Origin: Streptomyces rubradiris
GTDB lineage: Bacteria; Actinomycetota; Actinomycetes; Streptomycetales; Streptomycetaceae
Assembly: GCF_016860525.1 (NCBI RefSeq)
Contig: NZ_BNEA01000001.1
Span: 1,195,501-1,259,500 of the forward strand
Length of the DNA: 64,000 nt
Direction: 5' to 3'
Shown here: positions 36,089-43,964 of the stretch, one piece after another
Layout: every line of letters starts with the position of its first letter
Position numbering within the stretch: the stretch's first letter is position 1
Program-made: the position numbers and the translations under genes
The notes under the pieces: model-generated
Seen by the model: only the letters and a program-made list of their open reading frames with translations
What the model was told of the DNA's origin: nothing
Database searches by the model: none

Positions 36089-36608
36089 GGTCCTCACCTC
36101 CTCCAAGGGGAGCTGGACGCTTCCAGACCCTACCTGGGTGGGTGTCGATTGAAACCCCTAGATCACAATGACTGTCAAGGTGTGTCGTCGGTCACCCGCT
36201 GCACACTCCCTCGCACGGAGGGGATACCCACTCAACGTGAGGGGAAAGCAGCTTGTTCCATGCATGCTGTGGGCGAAACCCTTCGTGACTGGCCGGAGTT
36301 GTCCGTACGGCGACCGTTCGGCCGGGACGAGGGCAGCACGCAGTGCGCTCGTACGATCATCACGTAGAGCGACGGTTCAGGCGGACGGTGTGACTGGCGT
36401 GGCGGCTGGGGACGATCGGTCCGGCCGCCGGTGCTTCCCTCTCCCGGTCCGGCGCTGTTACCCGGGCGGGCCGGGCCGGAAACCCCGGACGGCGCCCGGT
36501 GGCCGAGAAGCGGCCGGAGGTAGGGTCGGGGGTGTTCAACGACCGCTGGTGCGGACCCGGCCGGCCCTCGGGGCGCCGGGACGTCCCGGCGAACCGAAGG
36601 CAGGAGAG
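36089..36608. other. Intergenic region (520 bp) between arc and the ferredoxin gene
   Basis: No convincing gene was found; open frames here lack the codon bias of neighbours. The arc side contains, on the minus strand, a TTGACA hexamer (36173-36178) in TTGACAGTC, partly resembling the PafBC -35 motif but without a matching -10. The region also holds several short GC inverted repeats. Divergent promoters for arc and the ferredoxin are expected here. Confidence 0.55.
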
Positions 36609-36911
36609 ATGACCGTGCAGCAGGAGGCCCCGGGCGGCGAGGCGCTGGAGGTCTGGATCGACCAGGACCTGTGTACCGGAGACGGGATCTGTGCCCAGTA
36701 CGCCCCGGAGGTGTTCGAGCTGGACATCGACGGGCTCGCGTATGTGAAGGGCGCGGACGACGAACTGCTCCAGGCTCCGGGGGCGACCGTGCCGGTGCCG
36801 TTGCCGCTGCTGACGGACGTGGTGGACTCGGCGAAGGAGTGTCCCGGCGAGTGCATCCACGTCCGCCGGGTTTCGGACAAGGTCGAGGTGTACGGGCCCG
36901 ACGCGGACTGA
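36609..36911 (+). CDS. 3Fe-4S/4Fe-4S single-cluster ferredoxin
   Basis: A 100-residue ferredoxin with Cys-Thr-Gly-Asp-Gly-Ile-Cys (residues about 22-28) and CPGEC near residue 79, which supplies the last ligands. The gap in the usual Cx2C pattern suggests a 3Fe-4S cluster as in P450 ferredoxins. ATG 36609 follows AGGAGAG. It is near no obvious partner; the P450 of the conservon is 23 kb away. Electron partner unknown. Confidence 0.88.
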   Translation: MTVQQEAPGGEALEVWIDQDLCTGDGICAQYAPEVFELDIDGLAYVKGADDELLQAPGATVPVPLPLLTDVVDSAKECPGECIHVRRVSDKVEVYGPDAD

Positions 36912-36918
36912 GTCCGGT

Positions 36919-37536
36919 TCAGACGCTGTGTGCCCCGGCCGGGGTGGAGCGGACCAGGACGTTCCCGTTCCACCGCCAGGTGGCGGGGGTCCGGGTGTCG
37001 GGGCAGCAACTGGGCACGGCGTCCGAGGAGTAGCCGAGCAGGGTGGCCGAGACGGTGCGCTCGTGTATGCCGAATTCGGTCACGGTGAGCCGTTCCCCGG
37101 GCCGCACCAGGGTGGCGACCACGCGCGCGGTGCGGCCGTCGGCGCCGTGGGTGAGGACGTAGACCCCGTCGGGCGGGGTGCCCATGGGGGCGTCGCAGTG
37201 GACCACGGCGACGGTTTCCGGTCTGCCGTCGCCGTCCAGGTCGCCGGTGGCCTTCTTGACGACCACGGCTTTCACCGGCCCGCAGTCCAGGGGGAAGTCG
37301 ACGCCGGTGGTGCTCGGCGGCGCGGCGGCGGGCTTGCCGTGGGAACCGGGGGCGGGCTGGACGGCCGTGGCCGGTTCGGTCCGGACGACCGAGGAGAGGG
37401 CCACGACACCCGCGAGGGCCGTGGCGGTGGCGACCCAGTGGATGGGCCGGGTCCGGGTGTGCGCGAGTTCCGGGGCGGCGGATTGCTGCACGAGGAGTGT
37501 CTCCTGCGAGGGCGGTGCCGGTGGGATGGCCTGCAT
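36919..37536 (-). CDS. Membrane-anchored or exported protein with C-terminal repeat-like domain, unknown
   Basis: A 205-residue protein. One hydrophobic segment (HWVATATALAGVVALSSVV, about 34-52) suggests a signal anchor. After a Pro/Ala linker comes TGDLDGDGRPETVAVV, a calcium-loop-like sequence of the FG-GAP/VCBS sort, and a region with Cys in DCGPV and SCCPD. ATG 37536 is chosen over a GTG at 37551; it has no clear ribosome-binding site, so the start is uncertain. Convergent with the ferredoxin gene, with only 7 bp between stops. Function unknown. Confidence 0.68.
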   Translation of the reverse strand: MQAIPPAPPSQETLLVQQSAAPELAHTRTRPIHWVATATALAGVVALSSVVRTEPATAVQPAPGSHGKPAAAPPSTTGVDFPLDCGPVKAVVVKKATGDLDGDGRPETVAVVHCDAPMGTPPDGVYVLTHGADGRTARVVATLVRPGERLTVTEFGIHERTVSATLLGYSSDAVPSCCPDTRTPATWRWNGNVLVRSTPAGAHSV

Positions 37537-37636
37537 CGTGCCACACGTCACAGTGCGGGGGAACGGCGGGGTCGGCGGGCGCCCGCCGGCGGTTGCGCGC
37601 GCGGGAGGCCCCTTGGCCGGTACCGGGTCAACGGAC

Positions 37637-37688
37637 GGGCGCCGTGCCCGGGTTCCCGTCGGGGACGGGGAACCCGGGCACGGCGCCC
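37637..37688 (-). terminator. Very long hairpin (24-bp stem, one bulge) after trmI
   Basis: Arm 37637-37660 pairs with 37664-37688 over 24 base pairs with one bulged G and a GGG loop. It starts 26 bp beyond the trmI stop on the minus strand and lies upstream of the exported-protein gene. A strong transcription terminator or processing site is likely. Confidence 0.7.
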
Positions 37689-37713
37689 TCGCGTTGTGTT
37701 GGGTGCGGGCCGG

Positions 37714-38616
37714 TCAGCGGCCGGTGCCGCCGTCGGCGTTGGGGCCGGCGTAGTCCTCGCCGTAGGCGCCCTTGGCGGGGCGGCGGCGGCGCATGGGCGG
37801 CTCGACGCCGTCCGCGAGGCGGCGGGCGGTGAGCAGGAAGCCGGTGTGGCCGATCATCCGGTGGTCGGGGCGGACGGCCAGGCCCTCGATGTGCCAGTTG
37901 CGGATCATGGTCTCCCAGGCGGTCGGCTCGTTGAAGCAGCCGATCTCCCGGATGGACTCCACGGTCCGGGCGAGCTGGGTGGTGGTGGCCACGTAGCAGC
38001 ACAGGATGCCGCCGGGGACGAGCGCCTTGGAGACGGCCTCCAGGCACTCCCAGGGGGCGAGCATGTCGAGGATGACGCGGTCGACGTCGGTGTCGGACAG
38101 GTTGTCCTGGAGGTCGCCGACGGTGAGCTGCCAGGCGGGGTGCGGGCCGCCGAAGTAGCGCTCGACGTTCTGCCGGGCGATCTCGGCGAAGTCCTCGCGG
38201 CGCTCGTAGGAGTGCAGCATGCCCTGGTCGCCGATGGCGCGCAGCAGGAAGCTGCTGAGCGAGCCGGAGCCGACACCGGCCTCCACGACGCGGGCGCCGG
38301 GGAAGATGTCGGCGAAGGCGAGGATCTGCCCCGCGTCCTTCGGGTAGACGACGGCTGCCCCGCGGGGCATGGACAGGACGTAGTCGGGGAGCAGGGGGCG
38401 CAGCGCGAGGTAGGCCACGTTGCCGGTGGTCCGGACAACGCTGCCCTCGGGAGCGCCGATCAGTTCGTCGTGCGGGAAGGAACCCTTGTGGGTGTGGAAG
38501 TTCTTTCCGGCTTCGAGCGTGAACGTGTAGTGGCGGCCCTTGGGGTCGGTCAGCTGTACCTGGTCCCCGACCTTGAAGGGCCCGCGCCTGCGGGCGGCAC
38601 CGGTCGGTTCGGACAT
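37714..38616 (-). CDS. trmI: tRNA (adenine-N1)-methyltransferase TrmI
   Basis: A 300-residue class I SAM methyltransferase. The N-terminal barrel contains RHYTFTLEAGKNFHTHKG; the catalytic domain has motif I VVEAGVGSGSLSSFLLRAIG, an acidic motif in ILDMLAPWECLE and LVPGGILCCYVAT. It makes m1A58 in tRNA, as the Rv2118c homologue does. The C-terminal extension (about 265-300) is charged and typical of Streptomyces. ATG start; 52 bp downstream of the site-2 protease gene on the same strand. Confidence 0.94.
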   Translation of the reverse strand: MSEPTGAARRRGPFKVGDQVQLTDPKGRHYTFTLEAGKNFHTHKGSFPHDELIGAPEGSVVRTTGNVAYLALRPLLPDYVLSMPRGAAVVYPKDAGQILAFADIFPGARVVEAGVGSGSLSSFLLRAIGDQGMLHSYERREDFAEIARQNVERYFGGPHPAWQLTVGDLQDNLSDTDVDRVILDMLAPWECLEAVSKALVPGGILCCYVATTTQLARTVESIREIGCFNEPTAWETMIRNWHIEGLAVRPDHRMIGHTGFLLTARRLADGVEPPMRRRRPAKGAYGEDYAGPNADGGTGR

Positions 38617-38668
38617 GTGACCAGCCTACCGGGTTCCCGCGGGGGGCTTGACCGTCGTCCGGGCGGGG

Positions 38669-40351
38669 CTACGGGGCCGGCCTGGCCATCGCCCTGACGA
38701 AGGCCCGCTCGACGTCGGCCGCCGACAGGACGCCGTAGATCTCGCCGGTCTCCTCGACCACCAGGTATTCGGTGGCGGGGGTGGCCCGCAGCACGTCCAG
38801 GAGGTCCTCCCCGGCCAGTTCGGCGGAGACCCGCATGCCGTCGGTCAGCTCCTGGGCGAGGCCGCTGACGGCCACCCAGGGGCGGCGGTGTTCGGGTACG
38901 CCGACGATGGCGGCCTCGCGGACGAGGGAGACCGGGGTGCCGTCGGCGTCGACGACGACCAGGGCGCGGGCGCCGGCGGCGTTGGCGCGGCGCAGCGCCT
39001 CGGAGAGCGGGGTGTCGCTCTCGACCGGCACGGCCCGCCGGGTGAGGGTGCGGGCACGCAGTTCGGGGAGGTGTTCGCGCAGCCGGGCCATGCGCAGGCT
39101 GTTGCCGGCGCCGGTCCAGATGATCGCGGCGAGGATGGCGGCGAGCAGGGCGTCGGTGACGGTGTCCATGCCGCCGGCGTCCTCGCCGCCGTCGCCGAGG
39201 ACGCCGGAGGAGTTCAGCAGCGGCAGGCCGATCAGGACGGAGACGGCGAGGGCGCGGCCCACCCAGGCGGCGGCGACGGTGCCGCTCATCGGCTTGCCGG
39301 TGATCTTCCAGACGACGGCGCGGAGCATGCGGCCGCCGTCCAGGGGCAGGCCCGGGAGGAAGTTGAAGATCGCCACGATGAGGTTGGAGATCATCAGGCC
39401 GGCCAGCAGGACGCCGGGTACGGTGCCGGGTTCGACCGGTTTCATGGCGAGGTAGAACAGGCCGGCCAGCACCAGGGAGAGCAGCGGGCCGACGAAGGCG
39501 AGCACGAACTCCCGGCCCGGGGTCTCGGCTTCCTTCTCGATCTCCGAGACGCCGCCGAAGAACTGGAGCTGGATGCGGCGCACCGGGAGCTTGAAGCGGA
39601 TCGCGGCGACCGTGTGGGCCAGCTCGTGGACCAGGACGGAGGCGTAGAAGGCGACCGCGAAGAAGAGGGAGACCAGGTAGCGGGCGGCGCCCAGCTCGGG
39701 CAGCACGCGGTCGAGTTGTCCGCCGAAGACCCAGGTGATCAGGGCGGCGACGAGGAACCAGCTCGGCGCGACGTAGACGGGCACGCCGAAGGGGCGGCCC
39801 ATGAGGATGCCGCCGCCGGGACCGGGTTCCTTGGACCGCGGCCCGGGCGGCCGCCCCTTGGCCATGCCGGAGTGCGCGAAGGAGTGGTGCTGACCGGGGG
39901 TGGGAGTCGGGGTGGCGGCGCGCTGGTCCGGCTCGGCCGGGGCGGGGGCCGCGGGTGGGGTGCTGTGGGCGGTGGACCGGCTGTCGGGGGTGTCCGTGCC
40001 GTGGGTGGCGGGCCGCTCTGCGCCGGAGGGGGCGTGCGCGGGGCCGTCGGAGACGGGCCGCTCTCCGCCGGAAAGGTTCTCCGCGGGGCCGTCGGTGGTG
40101 GGCTGCCCGCCGCCGGACGGGCCGCCCGCAGGGGCCTCGGTGACATGTCGCCCTCCGCCGGAGGGGGCGTCCCCGGTGGGCTCGGCGTTCGGGCTGGGCG
40201 TCGGGGCGGAGTTCTCCTCGGGCGGGTTCTCCCGGGGTCCGGGGCCGCGCTTGTCGGTGGGGCCGGTCGCCGGGGCCGTAGGGTCCGCGGCGTCCTCGGC
40301 CGGCCTGTCGTCGCCGGACCGGGGCTGCCCGCTCCCGCCGCTCACGTCCAC
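38669..40351 (-). CDS. Site-2 protease (Rip-type, M50) with N-terminal repeat region and C-terminal CBS domains
   Basis: A 560-residue intramembrane zinc metalloprotease. The active site HELAH (His242, Glu243, His246) and NFLPGLPLDGG (third ligand Asp338) lie in multi-pass membrane helices, and the C-terminal 110 residues form a CBS pair (VPVESDTPLSEALRRANAAG, VVEETGEIYGVLSAADVERA). The first about 190 residues are disordered, Pro/Gly/Ser-rich and carry four tandem 15-residue repeats (see findings). GTG 40351 has GAGGGG upstream. Such proteases cut membrane anti-sigma factors; the target is unknown here. Confidence 0.9.
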   Translation of the reverse strand: MDVSGGSGQPRSGDDRPAEDAADPTAPATGPTDKRGPGPRENPPEENSAPTPSPNAEPTGDAPSGGGRHVTEAPAGGPSGGGQPTTDGPAENLSGGERPVSDGPAHAPSGAERPATHGTDTPDSRSTAHSTPPAAPAPAEPDQRAATPTPTPGQHHSFAHSGMAKGRPPGPRSKEPGPGGGILMGRPFGVPVYVAPSWFLVAALITWVFGGQLDRVLPELGAARYLVSLFFAVAFYASVLVHELAHTVAAIRFKLPVRRIQLQFFGGVSEIEKEAETPGREFVLAFVGPLLSLVLAGLFYLAMKPVEPGTVPGVLLAGLMISNLIVAIFNFLPGLPLDGGRMLRAVVWKITGKPMSGTVAAAWVGRALAVSVLIGLPLLNSSGVLGDGGEDAGGMDTVTDALLAAILAAIIWTGAGNSLRMARLREHLPELRARTLTRRAVPVESDTPLSEALRRANAAGARALVVVDADGTPVSLVREAAIVGVPEHRRPWVAVSGLAQELTDGMRVSAELAGEDLLDVLRATPATEYLVVEETGEIYGVLSAADVERAFVRAMARPAP

Positions 40352-40528
40352 GGTGTCCCCTCGTTCGAAGCGTCTTCCGCACCTGGCTGGTCGAAAGGGT
40401 CTCTGGTCGATGGTATGCGCCCGTGGCGGTGCGTTCCGCCCCGGCACCCCTGGTGTTCGCCTGGCGGACGCCCGGGGAGGCGGGCGGCGACTGGGTCGCT
40501 GTCAGTGCCGGGCCGTATGGTCTGGGGC

Positions 40529-41473
40529 ATGGACAGCAGCATCGACGAGGCAGTGGCGTCGGACGCGGGAGACGGGGCCGGGAGCGGGCCCGGGGCCGGC
40601 CCGGCGGTGAGCGGCGGCCCGCAGGGGGCCGCCGGTGAGCGCGGCGCCCTCGCGCCGGTGTCGCTGTCGCCGTCCCGGGCCAGTGACTTCATGCAGTGTC
40701 CGCTGCTGTACCGGTTCCGGGTGATCGACCGGCTGCCGGAGAAGCCGAGCGAGGCGGCGACCCGGGGCACGCTGGTGCACGCCGTGCTGGAGCGGCTGTT
40801 CGACGCGCCCGCCGGGGAGCGGACCGCGCCCCGGGCGAAGGCGCTGGTCCCGGGGCAGTGGGACCGGCTGCGGCAGAGCCGCCCCGAGCTGACCGAGCTG
40901 TTCGCCGACGATCCGGAGGGCGAGCGGCTGGCCGGCTGGCTCGCCGAGGCGGAGCGGCTGGTGGAGCGCTGGTTCACGCTGGAGGACCCCACGCGGCTGG
41001 AGCCGGCCGAGCGGGAGCTGTTCGTGGAGACCGAGCTGGACTCGGGGCTGCGGCTGCGCGGGATCATCGACCGGGTGGACGTGGCGCCGACCGGCGAGGT
41101 GCGGATCGTCGACTACAAGACGGGCAAGGCCCCGCGCCCGGAGTACGCCGAGGGCGCGCTCTTCCAGATGAAGTTCTACGCCCTGGTCGTCTGGCGGCTG
41201 AAGGGCGTCGTGCCTCGCCGGCTGCAGCTGGTGTACCTCGGCAGCGGGGACGTGCTGACGTACGACCCGGTCCCGGCCGATCTGGAGCGGGTGGAGCGCA
41301 GGCTGCACGCGCTGTGGGAGGCCATCAGGCAGGCCACGGAGAGCGGGGACTGGCGGCCACGGCCGACCAAGCTGTGCGGCTGGTGCGACCACCGGGCGCA
41401 CTGCCCGGAGTTCGGCGGCACTCCCCCGCCCTATCCGCTGCCGGTCCGGGCACCCGGGTCCCGGGCGGGGTGA
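40529..41473 (+). CDS. RecB-family Fe-S exonuclease (PD-(D/E)XK nuclease)
   Basis: A 314-residue nuclease domain protein. It contains the RecB core LRGIIDRVDVAPTGE and IVDYKTGK and four cysteines arranged as in AddB/Dna2 (one in MQCPLLYRF, three in LCGWCDHRAHCPEF, spacing Cx2Cx5C), predicting a 4Fe-4S cluster. The N-terminal 45 residues are low-complexity. ATG 40529 lacks a strong ribosome-binding site. Divergent from the site-2 protease. It resembles M. tuberculosis Rv2119. Likely role in DNA repair. Confidence 0.9.
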   Translation: MDSSIDEAVASDAGDGAGSGPGAGPAVSGGPQGAAGERGALAPVSLSPSRASDFMQCPLLYRFRVIDRLPEKPSEAATRGTLVHAVLERLFDAPAGERTAPRAKALVPGQWDRLRQSRPELTELFADDPEGERLAGWLAEAERLVERWFTLEDPTRLEPAERELFVETELDSGLRLRGIIDRVDVAPTGEVRIVDYKTGKAPRPEYAEGALFQMKFYALVVWRLKGVVPRRLQLVYLGSGDVLTYDPVPADLERVERRLHALWEAIRQATESGDWRPRPTKLCGWCDHRAHCPEFGGTPPPYPLPVRAPGSRAG

Positions 41474-41526
41474 GGCCTGGCGCGGGGGCAGGGCAGAATG
41501 GGCCCGGACTAGCGAAGGAGTGTCAC

Positions 41527-42198
41527 GTGGCCATCCGTGTCCTACTGGTCGACGACCAGCCCCTGCTGCGTACGGGTTTCCGGATGATCCTGGAGGCCGA
41601 GCAGGACATCGCGGTCGTCGGCGAGGCCGGTGACGGCCTCCAGGCCCTCGACCAGGTACGAGCACTGCAACCGGATGTGGTGCTCATGGACATCCGGATG
41701 CCGCGGATGGACGGTGTGGAGGCGACCCGGCAGATCACCGGTCCCGGCCGGGACGGCCCGGCCAAGGTGCTGGTGCTGACCACCTTCGACCTGGACGAGT
41801 ACGTGGTGGAGGCGCTGCGCGCCGGGGCGAGCGGCTTCCTGCTGAAGGACGCGCCCGCGAACGAGCTGGTGCAGGCGATCCGGGTGGTGGCGAACGGCGA
41901 GGCGATGCTCGCGCCGAGCATCACCCGGCGGCTGCTGGACAAGTACGCCACGCATCTGCCGTCCGGTGAGGAGCCGGTTCCGGACACCCTGCACACCCTC
42001 ACGGACCGTGAGGTGGAGGTGCTGAAGCTGGTGGCGCGCGGGCTGTCCAACGCGGAGATCGCGGCGGACCTGTTCGTCAGCGAGACGACGGTGAAGACGC
42101 ATGTGGGCCATGTGCTGACCAAGCTGGGGCTCAGGGACCGGGTGCAGGCGGCGGTGTACGCGTACGAGAGCGGGCTGGTGCGTCCCGGCGCCCAGTAG
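41527..42198 (+). CDS. NarL/LuxR-family response regulator
   Basis: A 223-residue regulator. Receiver domain (about 1-125) with acidic pair Asp9/Asp10, phospho-acceptor Asp55 (VVLMDIRMPRMDG), Thr in VLTTFD and Lys in LLKDAP. The LuxR-type helix-turn-helix is at about 150-210 (LTDREVEVLKLVARGLSNAE, VKTHVGHVLTKLGLRD). GTG 41527 follows GAAGGAG. No histidine kinase is adjacent, so it is an orphan here. It follows the RecB-like gene by 53 bp. Confidence 0.93.
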   Translation: MAIRVLLVDDQPLLRTGFRMILEAEQDIAVVGEAGDGLQALDQVRALQPDVVLMDIRMPRMDGVEATRQITGPGRDGPAKVLVLTTFDLDEYVVEALRAGASGFLLKDAPANELVQAIRVVANGEAMLAPSITRRLLDKYATHLPSGEEPVPDTLHTLTDREVEVLKLVARGLSNAEIAADLFVSETTVKTHVGHVLTKLGLRDRVQAAVYAYESGLVRPGAQ

Positions 42199-42227
42199 GT
42201 GTCCGCCCGGCACGGGTGTGTGACGAC

Positions 42228-42271
42228 GGCGAAGGGCGCCCCTCTCCCTGTGGAGCGGGGCGCCCTTCGCC
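42228..42271. terminator. Bidirectional terminator between response regulator and binding-protein gene
   Basis: Perfect 15-bp arms (42228-42242 and 42257-42271) with a further 4-bp inner stem. It lies 29 bp past one stop and 10 bp past the stop of the convergent gene. Confidence 0.8.
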
Positions 42272-42281
42272 GTGTGCGGGG

Positions 42282-43865
42282 TCAGCCGCTCTTGCTGAGT
42301 TCCCAGAACCGGAACACCGTGGAGGCGTCCAGGCAGTACTCCAGGCCGTACACGCCGTCGCGGACGACCGCGTACTGCTTGGCCTGCCAGACCGGCAGCA
42401 CCGGCAGGTCGTCGGCGACGATCTCCTGGAGCTTGCCGAAGTCCTTGTCGGTGGCCGCGCGGTCGCTCTGCGCGGCGGTGCCGGGCAGCAGGGAGCCGGT
42501 GATGGTGCGGTTGTCGTAGTGGTTGTTCAGCACGTTGCCCTTGCCGAAGAAGGGGGCCGTGAAGTTGTCGGCGTCCGGGTAGTCCGGCACCCAGCCCTTC
42601 ACGTAGACGCCGTACTTGCCGGCGGCGATGTCCTTCTCGTACTGGTCGAAGGCGACGGACTTGACGTCGGCGTCGAACAGGCCGCTGGCGTTGAGCTGTT
42701 CGGCGATGGCCTTCAGCTCCTCGTCGGTGGCGGGGCCGTAGCGGGACGGCGTGGACCACAGGGTGAGCTTGACCTTGCCGGTGATGTCGTCGGCGCGCAG
42801 CGCGGCGGCGGCCTTGGCCTGGGAGGGCCGGGCGCCGTAGGTGTCGAAGAAGGCGGTGTTGTGGCCCGCGACACCGGCCGGGACGATCGAGTACAGCGGG
42901 GTGGCGGTGCCCTGGTAGACGTCCTTGATCAGGGCGTCGCGGTCGATGAGGTAGGCGATGGCCTTGCGGACGCCGAGCTTGCCGGCCACCGGGTCCTTCA
43001 TGTTGAAGACCAGGTGCTGCACCTCGGCGCTGGTGCCCTCGATGACGTCGATGCCCTTGCTGTCGTCCTGCTGGTCGAGCTGGGTGATGTCGGTGGCGGT
43101 CAGACCTCGGTAGGCGATGTCGATGTCGCCGCCGAGGAGGGCTTCCTTCAGGGCCGCGCGGTCGCCGTGGAAGAACTTCAGGGTGACGCCGGAGTTGTTC
43201 GGCTTGGCGCTGCCCTTGTAGTGGTCGTTGACGGAGAAGACGGCCTGGTCCTTGTCGAAGGAGTCCAGCTTGTAGGGGCCGGAGCCGATCGCCTGGTGGT
43301 CGGTGCGCAGGGCGCTCGCGTCGTACTGGCGGTGGTCCACGATGGAGCCGGCGCCGGAGGCGATCTTGCTGGGGAAGGTGGCGTCGGGCACCTTCAGGTG
43401 GAAGACGGCCGTCTTGGCGTCCGGTGTCTCGACCTTGTCGAGCATCGGGAACATCAGGGCCGGACCGGCCGGGTCGGCGATCTTCAGCATGCGGTCGAAG
43501 GTGAACTTCACGTCCTCGGAGGTGAGGTCGTCACCGTTGCTGAACTTCAGGCCGTCCTTCAGTTCGCACTTGTAGACCATGGCCCGGGTGTCGGTGAAGC
43601 CGCACTGCTTCGCCAGTTCGGGCTGGGGTTCGGTCGCGCCCTTGGGGAAGCTGAGCAGCGACTGGAAGACGTTGTTGAACAACAGCCAGGAGCCGGGGTC
43701 GTAGCCGGCCGCCGGGTCCGTGGCGAGGACGTCGTCGGACATCCCCATCACCACGGAGGAGCCGGTGCCCCCGGAGTCACCGGACTCGGATCCGCAGCCG
43801 GTCAACAGGCCGGAGGCGAGCACCGCCGCGAGGGGCAGGACCGGCCACTGGGTACGCAGGTTCAC
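42282..43865 (-). CDS. Family 5 (peptide/nickel-type) extracellular solute-binding lipoprotein
   Basis: A 527-residue lipoprotein with signal peptide and lipobox LLTGC (Cys24), then the type C binding fold (DGLKFSNGDDLTSEDVKFTF, LPVWQAKQYAVVRDGVYG). It is closely related to the next gene upstream. GTG 43865 start. No permease or ATPase gene lies near, so it would rely on another transporter or act as a sensor. Ligand is probably an oligopeptide. Confidence 0.9.
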   Translation of the reverse strand: MNLRTQWPVLPLAAVLASGLLTGCGSESGDSGGTGSSVVMGMSDDVLATDPAAGYDPGSWLLFNNVFQSLLSFPKGATEPQPELAKQCGFTDTRAMVYKCELKDGLKFSNGDDLTSEDVKFTFDRMLKIADPAGPALMFPMLDKVETPDAKTAVFHLKVPDATFPSKIASGAGSIVDHRQYDASALRTDHQAIGSGPYKLDSFDKDQAVFSVNDHYKGSAKPNNSGVTLKFFHGDRAALKEALLGGDIDIAYRGLTATDITQLDQQDDSKGIDVIEGTSAEVQHLVFNMKDPVAGKLGVRKAIAYLIDRDALIKDVYQGTATPLYSIVPAGVAGHNTAFFDTYGARPSQAKAAAALRADDITGKVKLTLWSTPSRYGPATDEELKAIAEQLNASGLFDADVKSVAFDQYEKDIAAGKYGVYVKGWVPDYPDADNFTAPFFGKGNVLNNHYDNRTITGSLLPGTAAQSDRAATDKDFGKLQEIVADDLPVLPVWQAKQYAVVRDGVYGLEYCLDASTVFRFWELSKSG

Positions 43866-43922
43866 TCGGAGTGCCTTGTCGTCGGGTCGTCAGCCCGGGT
43901 CCGCCATCCCTGGACCCGGGCA

Positions 43923-43952
43923 CCGGGGGCCGCGCCGTTGCGCGGCCCCCGG
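43923..43952 (-). terminator. Hairpin between the two binding-protein genes
   Basis: Perfect 13-bp arms (43923-43935 and 43940-43952) with a CGTT loop, between the tandem paralogues and 13 bp past the stop of the upstream one. It would reduce readthrough into the second gene. Confidence 0.6.
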
Positions 43953-43964
43953 GTACGGGAACCG

